This document shows, piece by piece, positions 1 to 8,438 of a DNA stretch of 32,379 bases. Made by a program: the position numbers and the translations under genes. Below the pieces are notes generated by a model. The model saw only the letters and a list, made by a program, of their open reading frames with translations. It ran no database searches and was not told the origin of the DNA. Origin of the DNA: UBA4722 sp044221135. Its GTDB lineage: Bacteria; Pseudomonadota; Gammaproteobacteria; DSM-16500. The stretch spans positions 1 to 32,379 of the forward strand of contig JBGAPT010000020.1 in the NCBI GenBank assembly GCA_044221135.1, read 5' to 3'. The first letter of the stretch is position 1; the number at the start of each line of letters is the position of its first letter.

Positions 1-1
1 A

Positions 2-1330
2 CTTCGCCGCTGTTTAACGGCTTTTGACCTCACGTTACTGGGAATTGGCGCCATTATCGGTGCAGGGATTTTTGTTTTAACGGGCATCGCCGCTGCAACA
101 AAAGCAGGCCCGGCCATTATTTTTTCCTATGTGTTAGCTGGGCTTGCAAGCGGTTTTAGCGCCCTCGCTTATGCTGAATTAGCGTCCAGTATCGGTGGCT
201 GCGGCAGTGCTTATGGGTATGCTTACGCGGGTATTGGGCAACTTGTTGCCTGGGTGATTGGATGGGACTTATTGTTAGAATATGGCACTGACGCCGCCAC
301 GATTTGTATAGGCTGGTCGGGCTACGTGCAAAATATTCTGCTTGCATTCGGTATCACCTTACCCAAAGTGTTAGTGAACGACCCTTTTCATGGTGGGATC
401 ATCAACTTGCCCGCTGTTTTCATCATCTTTAGTCTGGCAGGCATTTTAGCGTCGGGAGCCAAAGAAGGAGCCCGTTTTAATAACGTGATGGTTTATATCA
501 AACTAGCTATCATTGCTATCTTTTTAATTATTGGAGGCTTGCATTTTAACACCGCTAATTGGCATCCTTTTTCGCCCTTTGGGCTTCAAGGTGTTATTAA
601 TGGCGCGGCATTAATTTTCTTTGCCTACATTGGGTTTGATGCCGTTTCTACAGCTGGTGAAGAAACCATTAATCCAAAACGTAATTTACCCATTGGGATT
701 ATTGCATCATTACTGATTTGCACGCTGATCTATGTTATTTTTGCAGGCGTATTAACAGGGTTAACACACTATTCAAACCTGAATACCAGCTCGCCTGTTG
801 CTACAGCTTTACTTAATACGGGCCACCGTTTTGCTGCAGAAATTATTGCACTGGGCGCAATTGCTGGTTTAACAACGACTATTTTGGCAATGTATTATGG
901 TTTTACTCGCGTCTATTTAGCGATGGCTCGCGATCATTTACTCCCTAAGAAAATTGCAAAAATTGATGGCAAAAGCAGAACACCTCGCCAATTGATTTGG
1001 GCAACCGCAGCCCTCGTCGCCTTCACCGCTGGTTTTTTCCCGATCACACAAATTGCAAATTTAGTTAACATTGGTACGTTAGCGGCTTTTATCGCCGTGT
1101 GCATCAGCGTTATGGTTCTGCGTTACACTAAACCCGACATGCCACGCCCTTTCAAAACACCCTGGAGCCCTGTGGTTCCACTCGCTGGTATCATCATGTG
1201 CGGCTACCTAATGTATCATTTACCACGCACGACATGGATTAGTTTTTGTATCTGGACGGCAGCTGGGTTGGCGATTTATTTTAGTTATAGTAAGTGGAGT
1301 GTAAAGAAGGCGGTGGTGGGGCGGGTGTAA
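2..1330 (+). CDS. APC-family amino-acid permease (5' end cut by window)
   Basis: Inner-membrane amino-acid permease of the APC superfamily, closest in style to the YfnA/CAT (cationic amino-acid transporter) branch. The frame is open from base 2, and the GTG at 131 is internal: the preceding codons encode the conserved first-helix motif GIGAIIGAGIFVLTG (bases 47-91), the substrate- and sodium/proton-site signature of the family. About 442 residues are present with roughly ten to twelve hydrophobic helices, and EGARFNN and GFDAVSTAGEE are typical internal loops. A few tens of N-terminal residues lie outside the window. It could import a host amino acid, but the substrate cannot be read from the sequence. 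The family call is firm; the subfamily is less so. Confidence 0.93.
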   Translation, partial: LRRCLTAFDLTLLGIGAIIGAGIFVLTGIAAATKAGPAIIFSYVLAGLASGFSALAYAELASSIGGCGSAYGYAYAGIGQLVAWVIGWDLLLEYGTDAATICIGWSGYVQNILLAFGITLPKVLVNDPFHGGIINLPAVFIIFSLAGILASGAKEGARFNNVMVYIKLAIIAIFLIIGGLHFNTANWHPFSPFGLQGVINGAALIFFAYIGFDAVSTAGEETINPKRNLPIGIIASLLICTLIYVIFAGVLTGLTHYSNLNTSSPVATALLNTGHRFAAEIIALGAIAGLTTTILAMYYGFTRVYLAMARDHLLPKKIAKIDGKSRTPRQLIWATAALVAFTAGFFPITQIANLVNIGTLAAFIAVCISVMVLRYTKPDMPRPFKTPWSPVVPLAGIIMCGYLMYHLPRTTWISFCIWTAAGLAIYFSYSKWSVKKAVVGRV

Positions 1331-1444
1331 AAATAGTTATTTTTAATTTGGTGTTAAAATATAAAAAATGTGTTTTTTCTGCAACTCGCCATTGTGTCAG
1401 TGCTACCACTAATAAGTCATTGTTACTAACAGTGCGTCATCCCT

Positions 1445-1518
1445 GCTTAATATCTTTGCTTAATATCTTTGCTTAATATCTTTGCTTAATATCTTTGCTT
1501 AATATCTTTGCTTAATAT
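1445..1518. repeat. 13-bp tandem repeat, five copies plus a partial one
   Basis: The unit GCTTAATATCTTT is repeated perfectly five times (1445-1509), followed by a partial copy. It lies between the permease stop and the REP-pair element in a non-coding gap. The unit resembles half of a PmrA-type site, but the 13-bp period does not match the 11-bp spacing of such sites. Copy number is probably variable between strains. Confidence 0.9.
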
Positions 1519-1540
1519 ATGTCATCCCCGCTCTCTACTC

Positions 1541-1677
1541 TGTCATCCCCGCGAAAGCGGGGACCCATCATGACTTGTCTCCTGAACTACCTAATTTCTT
1601 GATAATTCAATTTCAATTGTACCCATTATTGTTTGGTGATATTTGCAGGATGGGTCCCCGCCTTCGCGGGGATGACA
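1541..1677. repeat. REP-pair (MITE-like) element, copy 1, 137 bp
   Basis: Non-coding element with inverted ends. The left end TGTCATCCCCGCGAAAGCGG forms a hairpin (CCCCGC, GAAA loop, GCGGGG) and the right end forms the mirrored hairpin with a CTTC loop. Between them lies a conserved AT-rich core of about 80 bp. The same element occurs at 23729, 23996, 26214 and 32255, and in diverged form near 16444. A 21-bp stretch starting with another copy of the left-end sequence (1520-1540) stands directly before it. It encodes nothing; apparent ORFs reading VIPAKAGTHH are artefacts of the repeat. Confidence 0.92.
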
Positions 1678-1730
1678 TATATTAAAACATGACCCGAATT
1701 AAATTGATATTTTATCACGCTTATATTTTT

Positions 1731-4700
1731 TTATACCCTACCAAAAGGACTCCATCCTTTTTTTGGAGAAGCCGGTTTCCCTCCTTCTACCAACTGTATT
1801 GCCTTATCAATATTTTCCATTTTATCTTTTGCCCTAAGCGCTTTAAAAAATTTCGCATCATGCACCGGTTTCATTGCATGCTCCATGTGAATTTTTAATC
1901 TGACTAAATCTTCTCTTAATTCAGGAGTAGTGATACTAGGTTCCTTACCATATTCATTACTTAGTTTATCAAGCAAATCATCAATTTTTGCGACACTGCT
2001 AGATACCGCTTTCAAAACTCGATTATCCTGTTTTTTGATACCTGCTTTCCATTGTATAACAGGGTCCTTAGAACTTTCTTGCTCTTGTTCTAATCCATTC
2101 GCATTCAAAATCCTCTTTTTTTCAGCCTGTAATATTTGGTATACACTATGTCTTGTCTTGTCACTCACCATGTCTTCTACGTCTAAACCATCATTACCAA
2201 AATCTGCCTCTCTGTTTTGTTCTTCAAGATCTGCTTCACTATCTACGTCTGAAACAGATAGCCGTCTTGATAAGCTTTCTGGGGATAATACATCTTGCAG
2301 GGAGAGATCAGATCCATGCATTTCTTGTTGTAGTGCCACTGTAGAAAATTTTACAGCGCCTGTATTCTCTACATCAGTCTGATTTACTATTTCTTGCAGC
2401 GCTATAAGTCTCCTTACCTCTTGAGAATTGCCTTCCTGCTTGCGTAAAATCTCAATATTTGCAGCCAGTTCCTCTTGCAATTGGTGCAATTCACCGACTT
2501 CTTTCGATTCAAGCAGAGGTCGTTTTGATTCTGATAGCGATTTTCTCGATTCTGGCTTTAACGTTTTTATTATTTTATCAATATTTTTTGCACCGGTTGA
2601 TTGTCTTATTCCAGTCGTGTGCATTTTACCTTTTAATTCTGTTAATCCCGCACGCAAACTTTCTTCTGAAACATTTCTGTTAGCCTGCAAGTCACAAATA
2701 AAATCATCAATGCCCATCATCCTGCGTATGACAGTTTCCACCGTTTTATCAGACTTAGTATTGCCTGGTCCTCGTGCCAGCATTTTAATTTCATCCCCAT
2801 CAAAGTCATCTCCTTCACGTATAGTGACATAGCCTAAATTATGATTCTTCCTAAGTCTCTCTTGCTCAGCCAATAATGCTTTGATTATCTCCTGCTTTCT
2901 ACCTTCATCTACACTAACTTGACCTTTTTTTTTCGTTAAAACAGGTTCTTTGCTCCGTTCTGTATTTTTTTTCCAGTCATCCCATGCCCTTAAACTACTT
3001 CTTAATTGATTCGCTGCTACTAAATTTACATCCTCTGCTAAGTCTGCCTCCACTCCCTCGCAAACAAATACCTCTAGTACTTTCGCCCCAGCCGATTTTC
3101 TCCAATTAGGATATGATATATCGTCTATATATATTCCAGTATTAGGAGGATATTCAACAGTAAAGCGCCTCTCAAGTTCTGCTTGTAACTCCCTGACAGT
3201 CATCGTTGAGTAATCTTTTGATTTTTCTTTCTTTGCCTGTTTTTTTTCTTCTCGAAAATCATCTATTACAGGAGTGCTAACTGCTTTATTTTCTTTTTTC
3301 TGCTCTTTTTCTGAAGCAATATGTTGATATACTCTTTGAATGATGCTTTCAATACCCTTATTTATTTTTTTATCTAAATTTCCTTCTTTTGCAGCAGAAC
3401 GTATCTTTTCTTTTAATTCATCCAATAATAAAAATAATTCTTTTTCAGAAATATCGTCGTAGCGCCTCAGTCTTGTGACTAATTCATCAATAGCATCCAT
3501 GCTATTTCTTAAAGCAAATTTCCTTTTGCCTTCTGGACTACCAAGATTAAATGAATGAAGATCTTCTCTCTGCATGCCAGCACCTTCAAGAAGAGCGTCT
3601 CCTCCCATTTGCAATGCTATAATTAGCATTTCTCTTGTGCTAACAGTGATAGGATCTTTTATTCTTTTATCTAGACGATCTTCAACTTCAGCAGATGATA
3701 GATCGTCCGGTTCTTCCTCAATAGGTAACACGGTCTTTTTTTTATCACGCGGCTGAAGTTCTTCAATTTCAATGGGTGATGCAGGAAAGCTGATTTTTTG
3801 ATGATTTTCTGGCTCAGGAGGACTGTCTTCTTCATCACTTCCTTCCTGCAGAGAGGGAGCTACACTGGATTCCTTCACCTCAGACAAACTCGATAAATTT
3901 TTTATTAACTTATCAATATTATCTGCATAAACAGATAAACGACCAAACTTTCCTGCAGGATACATTTTTTTTAACTGATTTAAATGGCTAAGTAATTCTT
4001 CTCTGGAGATTGCTTGATTGAATTTAATCGCGTCAATACATTCAGAAATTTTATTTATCCACGTGACTGCTTCCGAATGACTTTTCTTTCCATCTTCCCC
4101 TACAATCTCTGTTTTTAATTCATCATTCATCTCAGTAGATAAATGATAGTCATTGAAAAGCTTCGATCTTTCAAGGACCAATCCATCGAGTACATGCTGT
4201 CTTATATGACTTTCTACAGGTCGTTTATTATAGAAATGACCTGCTGCGCGTATAGCTTCATCAATAAAAGCAGTAGATGCACGACCACCTAAAACTCCGC
4301 TGCCTGTAGATTTCATTGCTTTTCTTAACGACTCTAATTTAGCAAGCAATTCTGCTTCAGGCATCATGTGATCTGACTGTCTCTTAAGATCTGAAACTAA
4401 GACGTGAATATCTCTTATCCTAGATACCACTCTCTCTAAATGCGAATTAATTTTTCCCGATTTCTGCCATACATCCAGATTACCATCTGCATCTACAAAA
4501 ATGATCAAGCCATGCGTTTCTCCTAGCCTATTCATTTCTTGTTCTAATAGAGCGACTACTGTTTTTTCTTTCTCTTCAACAACAGTAAATGGTTTTATCT
4601 CTCCTAATACTTTGTCATTCCATTCATCAAATTTTTGCAATTCTTGAATTGCCCGTTGAGATATTCTTGCTATTTCGGCAGATTGATCAACAACCTCACC

Positions 4701-4970
4701 GATTTTTTCTTCGTTTTTCGATTCTGATAATTCTTTGATTCGATTATTGACTTCTATGAGTTTTCTTAATCGTCTCATCTCTATCACGGGAAGATATACG
4801 AGGCCACCCTTTGATTTATTTTTTTTATATTGCTCTTTGAATGCCTTTGACAAATCTTTTTCTGTCTTGAGCGTCACATTAAACTCAGCCGTCGCAAGAC
4901 GAAGATCAATTTGCTTGCCTAGTGCCTCCAGGGACATTTGCCTAATTAACTCCATATCTCTAGTAAGCAT
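1731..4970 (-). CDS. Large protein of repeated helical modules; candidate secreted effector
   Basis: 1079 residues, charged and largely helical, with no signal peptide or membrane segment and no known family recognised. A module recurs at about residues 137-246, 258-362, 446-548, 694-806 and 943-1063, with a worn copy near 592-668. Each module begins with a helix of the type LLxxExxRLxxxHGL and ends with a helix such as ISxEELLxxLxxLKxKMxSTG followed by NIDKIIKxL. The same module occurs twice in the next gene (5128-5955), so the two are paralogues. Linkers between modules are acidic and proline-rich (about 365-435). The ATG at 4970 follows GAGGAG by ten bases. The C-terminus is basic and aromatic (KKGWSPFGRV). 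Size, composition and neighbours suggest a type IV effector, but this is inference. Confidence 0.85.
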   Translation of the reverse strand: MLTRDMELIRQMSLEALGKQIDLRLATAEFNVTLKTEKDLSKAFKEQYKKNKSKGGLVYLPVIEMRRLRKLIEVNNRIKELSESKNEEKIGEVVDQSAEIARISQRAIQELQKFDEWNDKVLGEIKPFTVVEEKEKTVVALLEQEMNRLGETHGLIIFVDADGNLDVWQKSGKINSHLERVVSRIRDIHVLVSDLKRQSDHMMPEAELLAKLESLRKAMKSTGSGVLGGRASTAFIDEAIRAAGHFYNKRPVESHIRQHVLDGLVLERSKLFNDYHLSTEMNDELKTEIVGEDGKKSHSEAVTWINKISECIDAIKFNQAISREELLSHLNQLKKMYPAGKFGRLSVYADNIDKLIKNLSSLSEVKESSVAPSLQEGSDEEDSPPEPENHQKISFPASPIEIEELQPRDKKKTVLPIEEEPDDLSSAEVEDRLDKRIKDPITVSTREMLIIALQMGGDALLEGAGMQREDLHSFNLGSPEGKRKFALRNSMDAIDELVTRLRRYDDISEKELFLLLDELKEKIRSAAKEGNLDKKINKGIESIIQRVYQHIASEKEQKKENKAVSTPVIDDFREEKKQAKKEKSKDYSTMTVRELQAELERRFTVEYPPNTGIYIDDISYPNWRKSAGAKVLEVFVCEGVEADLAEDVNLVAANQLRSSLRAWDDWKKNTERSKEPVLTKKKGQVSVDEGRKQEIIKALLAEQERLRKNHNLGYVTIREGDDFDGDEIKMLARGPGNTKSDKTVETVIRRMMGIDDFICDLQANRNVSEESLRAGLTELKGKMHTTGIRQSTGAKNIDKIIKTLKPESRKSLSESKRPLLESKEVGELHQLQEELAANIEILRKQEGNSQEVRRLIALQEIVNQTDVENTGAVKFSTVALQQEMHGSDLSLQDVLSPESLSRRLSVSDVDSEADLEEQNREADFGNDGLDVEDMVSDKTRHSVYQILQAEKKRILNANGLEQEQESSKDPVIQWKAGIKKQDNRVLKAVSSSVAKIDDLLDKLSNEYGKEPSITTPELREDLVRLKIHMEHAMKPVHDAKFFKALRAKDKMENIDKAIQLVEGGKPASPKKGWSPFGRV

Positions 4971-5127
4971 GTTTGCCGATCTCCTCTACACTTCAGTCAG
5001 AGCAATCACAACAAGTTACTGAAACCCCTATAACAACATAAAGGCAGAAAGTACGCCGCAAGTGAAATATTAAAACTCATTTCAAACACTGCCGCACGCA
5101 CCGACTCTGCCTAAGGTGTGTATCTTT

Positions 5128-5955
5128 CTATCCTCTGCGAAAACGTGCTAAGAAGCTTTTCTTTTCATTCACTACGTCTATTGCTTTATCCAGGGCCGTT
5201 AAACTACTCACATTAGCTTCACGACTAAACAATCCTTTTCCTGTGGACTTCATTTTCGTTTTCAAATCTGCTAATCCAGCGAGCATTTCCTTATGAGAGA
5301 TGTCACCACCTTTAAGTTTTTCCGTAAATGCACTAATCGCTCTTACTCTATCCGCTCCAATACCTGCCTTACGATCTTTTTCAGCTGTCTTCTTGCCTGG
5401 CTTCTTAGCAACAAATCCTTCCTCAAGCTCGGCTCCTCTCTTTTCCAATAAAGAGAGAGCATCTCCATACTTTCCCTCAAGCCTTTCTATTTCTGCAGTT
5501 AGCAATCTAATTACTTCTTGCTTTTTGTCTCCTGTTACATGCTTATTATCCTTTTCTATTTTTTTTGCCTTTTCAGGGACGCTCTTTATGATTTTATCAA
5601 TATTGCTTTTACTGTCTGAGGACGCTATGTAATTGTCTCTTCGTAATCTATCTAATAATGAAGTCAAATTTTCTGGTGCGAGTGCCTCTGTCTCTCGGAG
5701 ATTAGTCTCTGTATTTAGAACTTGGAATTTGCGTATTGTCACAAGAATCATTTTCATCCGTTCGCTGGCATCATAGATCTTCGCCTTTTTTTTATCTGTA
5801 GAGCTTTTGTAATTATCAGGATTTATACCTTTGCCTACCACCTGACCATCACTTTGTACGTAGAGACCTTGAGTTTTCCCAACTCTCTCTACTTCTGCTT
5901 GTAACGCATCAATAACCGATTGCGTCAATTCTAAATTATTATCTCTTGAGTTCAT
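5128..5955 (-). CDS. Two-module paralogue of the 1079-residue neighbour
   Basis: 275 residues, unknown family. It holds two copies of the module seen in the large gene at 1731-4970: about residues 13-125 (VIDALQAEVERVGKTQGLYV through SNIDKIIKSV) and 145-264 (EVIRLLTAEIERLEGKYG through LADLKTKMKSTGKGLF and ALDKAIDVV). The ATG at 5955 is preferred to the TTG at 5973 because AAGGAG lies nine bases upstream of it. The gene lies 157 bp upstream of its paralogue on the same strand, so the pair probably arose by duplication and module gain or loss. The C-terminus FLARFRRG is basic and aromatic, like that of the neighbour. No signal peptide is visible; function unknown, effector candidate by inference. 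Confidence 0.82.
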   Translation of the reverse strand: MNSRDNNLELTQSVIDALQAEVERVGKTQGLYVQSDGQVVGKGINPDNYKSSTDKKKAKIYDASERMKMILVTIRKFQVLNTETNLRETEALAPENLTSLLDRLRRDNYIASSDSKSNIDKIIKSVPEKAKKIEKDNKHVTGDKKQEVIRLLTAEIERLEGKYGDALSLLEKRGAELEEGFVAKKPGKKTAEKDRKAGIGADRVRAISAFTEKLKGGDISHKEMLAGLADLKTKMKSTGKGLFSREANVSSLTALDKAIDVVNEKKSFLARFRRG

Positions 5956-5988
5956 GTTAGCAGCTCCTTTCAAAATTCAGTCACATCC

Positions 5989-5994
5989 AGTATA
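5989..5994 (-). promoter_or_regulatory. Extended -10 promoter for the 275-residue module protein
   Basis: On the minus strand TGCTATACT forms an extended -10 element 34 bases upstream of the start codon; no convincing -35 is seen. The rest of the gap up to the cytochrome gene (5995-6208) is AT-rich, and I see no gene in it. Confidence 0.45.
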
Positions 5995-6208
5995 GCAATC
6001 ATTTGAATTTTGATGCATGAACAAGGGATATTTTGGCTATTTTATAATGATAACTGCTTGATACTATTTGCTATAAAAAATTTTAACACACTGCATTTAT
6101 ACCCCTGATTGCCCGAGCTTTAACATATATAAACAACATCGTGAATAGATTCGCATTCATCTATTTTTTTGAATTAATCGGTAGGTTTCTTATGCTGAAA
6201 CTGATTGA

Positions 6209-6742
6209 TCACGACAACATTCTTCGTAATATATCATCTTTATCAATAAAGTGATGTTTAAGCGCGGCGCACACATGAAGAACAATAGCGGCAATCAAAG
6301 CATAGCCTAACCATTTATGTGTTTTTTTGAATAAATGTGCTAAATCGAGATGTGCTGAGAAAGGATCTGGAATAACAAACCAACCAAAAAATGAAATGGT
6401 GAAGCCGGAAAATGACGTCATCAACCAGCCAGTGAGAGGCATTGCAAACATAAATCCATATAAAGCAAAATGCATCGTGCGCGCAGCCAACATTTCCCAT
6501 CGAGGAAGAGATAATGAAGGGATGATATTAAAAGCACGCCAGCTACTACGCAAGAGGATGAGCATCAGCACCAGGATCCCGAATTCTTTATGCCATCCGT
6601 ACAGTTTGAATTTCTCAGTACCGTGATAGAATTTCGTCATATACAAGCCCAAAGTAAGAAGCCCAATGATCAAAATAGCCATGATCCAATGTAATAAGAT
6701 AGCAATCAGGCCAAATTTTTTTTCGGAATTTTTGATTTGCAT
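6209..6742 (-). CDS. Cytochrome b561 (CybB-like)
   Basis: Small di-haem inner-membrane cytochrome that passes electrons between quinols and periplasmic or membrane acceptors. The 177 residues match the usual length of bacterial b561. Four hydrophobic helices lie at about 11-31, 50-66, 90-110 and 144-163. Candidate haem ligands are His18 (LLHWIM), His51 (YGWHKEFG), His142 (KKTHKWLGY) and His156 (IVLHVCAALKHH), in the expected family positions. The ATG at 6742 follows AAGGA by a normal distance. It appears to be a single-gene unit. The physiological partner, possibly superoxide or quinol pool, cannot be told from sequence. Confidence 0.93.
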   Translation of the reverse strand: MQIKNSEKKFGLIAILLHWIMAILIIGLLTLGLYMTKFYHGTEKFKLYGWHKEFGILVLMLILLRSSWRAFNIIPSLSLPRWEMLAARTMHFALYGFMFAMPLTGWLMTSFSGFTISFFGWFVIPDPFSAHLDLAHLFKKTHKWLGYALIAAIVLHVCAALKHHFIDKDDILRRMLS

Positions 6743-6880
6743 TCGGTACAGTCCTTTTGTGCGGTGCAGAGTTTTTGAGGTTACAAGAAGTGGGTTCTTT
6801 TTTCAATTAAAACGAGTTTAGTTTGGGTGTTCTATTTTGTCATGCTGAATTCGTATCAAGGCAGATTCCGCGAAGACACT

Positions 6881-6923
6881 TACGTGGGCCCCTTCCCGGC
6901 CCATGAAGCAGCATTTGCGTAAA
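6881..6923. repeat. Dispersed 45-bp repeat, copy A
   Basis: Reads on the minus strand as TTTACGCAAATGCTGCTTC followed by a GC-rich GGGCC...CCCACGT block. Related copies lie at 15052-15120, 19548-19593 and 29651-29722. The gap 6743-7068 holds nothing else I can name. Confidence 0.6.
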
Positions 6924-7068
6924 CGCTTAGGATAACAAATAATTTAAGCTAGGTTACTTACTATAATTTTTGAAGCGTTAACCTTAGGGTTTTCCCTTAC
7001 TTCTTTTCGTGTTTTACTAACACAAATTTTTTCTTACGTAAATAATTGAAATGAATTGATTTAATCTA

Positions 7069-7096
7069 TTCACAAATAAAAATAATCGTATATAAT
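7069..7096 (+). promoter_or_regulatory. Sigma-70 promoter of the 13-residue miniature gene
   Basis: -35 TTCACA (7069-7074), 16-bp spacer, perfect -10 TATAAT (7091-7096). The predicted start of transcription is near 7103, about 48 bases before the small ATG. Confidence 0.75.
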
Positions 7097-7101
7097 TAAT
7101 T

Positions 7102-7120
7102 TGTTCGACCTACTCGAACA
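7102..7120 (+). promoter_or_regulatory. Inverted repeat at the predicted transcription start
   Basis: TGTTCGA-CCTAC-TCGAACA, a perfect 7-bp inverted repeat placed exactly at the predicted +1. It could be an operator or a 5'-end stabilising hairpin of the short mRNA. The arms are in the opposite order to the CGAAC...GTTCG LexA box. Confidence 0.5.
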
Positions 7121-7150
7121 GACTTTCTAACTTCTTAAGGAGCAGAGACC

Positions 7151-7192
7151 ATGGCTACATCCAAGAAAAAAACCAGCAAAAAGAAAAAGTAA
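7151..7192 (+). CDS. Thirteen-residue lysine-rich peptide gene
   Basis: Encodes MATSKKKTSKKKK, 8 lysines in 13 residues. It is too short for ordinary gene finders, but every element of an expression unit is present: a -35/-10 promoter at 7069-7096, an AAGGAG ribosome site (7137-7142) eight bases before the ATG, a TAA stop, and a perfect 30-bp palindromic terminator eight bases after the stop. No other frame across the transcript is open for a longer protein. Such a polycation could bind nucleic acid or lipid A-type phosphates, or the translated leader may matter less than the RNA itself. I do not recognise a family. Existence as a transcription unit is well supported; peptide function is unknown. 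Confidence 0.7.
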   Translation: MATSKKKTSKKKK

Positions 7193-7200
7193 CTCGATGC

Positions 7201-7237
7201 ACTAGGGAAGATGTTAACATCTTCCCTAGTTCTCTTT
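7201..7237 (+). terminator. Rho-independent terminator of the miniature gene
   Basis: Perfect palindrome at 7201-7230 (arms ACTAGGGAAGATGTT / AACATCTTCCCTAGT) followed by TCTCTTT. It is strong, and being symmetrical can act on either strand. Confidence 0.85.
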
Positions 7238-7572
7238 CACTCCGCTTTATTTTTATAATTTCCGTATATGATTTTCATAAATGTGTCTGCTAAGATGCTC
7301 CTACAAACTCTGCTTTATTAAACCGTCATCAATTACGAGGTGTGGACTATCTCCACGAAATTTGGCCGTCATGCGAGCAAAGCGAAGCAATTGTCCGATA
7401 AATCGATATCATAATGACACAGTCTTCATTCAAATATGTGATGCTTCAGGCCGTAGGCCGGCAGAAATTAGCCCAGGCTAAGGGCGCGTTTTGTGCGCCC
7501 GCCGGCCTGGGTAATGAATTCCCCAACAACACAAGCGCTGAAAGCGCGGCAGATAACCAACAGGAAAAAATC

Positions 7573-8022
7573 ATGTCACAATCATTATCACAACTCTATA
7601 TTCATATTGTGTTTTCAACAAAACATCGTCATCCTTATCTTGCTGATAACCAATTACGCGATCGTTTATATCAATATATCAACAAAATTTGCATACACTA
7701 TCAATGTCATCTTTTAGCTGTAGGTGGTATCAGTGATCATATACATTTGCTAATATCACTCAATAAAAAAATCTCGGCTTCTAAGATAATTGAAAAAATA
7801 AAAACCTCAACTTCAAAATGGATTAAATCAACCCATATCAATTTAAGACATTTTTATTGGCAAAATGGCTATGGTGCATTTAGTGTTAGTCAATCTAGTA
7901 TTGATGCAGTTATAAAATATATTGAAAATCAAGAAAATCATCATAAAACACTCTCATTCAAAGATGAGCTAAAAAAATTACTACTGGCTTATAAAATTAA
8001 TTATGACGAAAAATATCTGTGA
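7573..8022 (+). CDS. tnpA: IS200/IS605-family Y1 (HUH) transposase
   Basis: Single-strand DNA transposase of the Transposase_17 family, 149 residues, full length. The HUH motif is His56-Ile-His58 in ISDHIHLLISL, and the candidate nucleophile is Tyr116 in IKYIENQENHH, both in family positions. N-terminal LYIHIVFSTKHRHPYL and C-terminal KINYDEKYL are typical of the group. The ATG at 7573 follows CAGGA; the open frame runs upstream to 7414 only because it reads through the left inverted repeat. No tnpB or other cargo. The gene appears intact. It belongs to the wider group that includes REP-associated tyrosine transposases, although the repeats around it differ from the REP pairs elsewhere in the window. 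Confidence 0.93.
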   Translation: MSQSLSQLYIHIVFSTKHRHPYLADNQLRDRLYQYINKICIHYQCHLLAVGGISDHIHLLISLNKKISASKIIEKIKTSTSKWIKSTHINLRHFYWQNGYGAFSVSQSSIDAVIKYIENQENHHKTLSFKDELKKLLLAYKINYDEKYL

Positions 8023-8438
8023 TTATAACCTAGCGCGCTTTCAGCGCTTGTGTTGTTGGGGAACTCATTAACCCAGGCCGGCGGGCACAAAAAACGCGCC
8101 CTTAGCCTGGGCTAATTTCTGACGGCCTACGGCCTGATGCATCACATAGTTGAATAAAGACTGTGTCATTATGATATCAATTTACCGGACAATAGTGCGC
8201 TATGCTCAGCGACTTTGATCTGACGAAAAATATCTGTGATTATAACCTAGCGCGCTTTCAGCGCTTGTGTTGTTGGGGAACTCATTAACCCAGGCCGGCG
8301 GGCGCAAAAAACGCGCCCTTAGCCTGGGCTAATTTCTGCCGGCCTACGGCCTAGAACATCGCATATTTGAATGAAGATTGTGTGATTATGATATCAATTT
8401 ACCAGACAATAGTGCGCTATGCTCAGCAACTTTGATCT
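8005..8438. repeat. 217-bp direct duplication of the transposase right end
   Basis: Bases 8005-8221 are repeated at 8222-8438. The second copy includes the last 18 bases of tnpA (coding DEKYL and the stop) detached from the gene, so the duplication arose after insertion. The copies differ at scattered sites. Confidence 0.9.

Noticed and set aside
1445..1518. CTTAATATC array as a multiple PmrA site
   Set aside because: The period is 13 bp instead of 11, the half-site ends in C, and no gene starts downstream in either direction at a useful distance.
2428..2832. ORFs of 134-150 residues on the plus strand opposite the large module protein
   Set aside because: They lack ribosome sites and their composition is the mirror of the minus-strand gene, whose repeated modules show it to be the real one.
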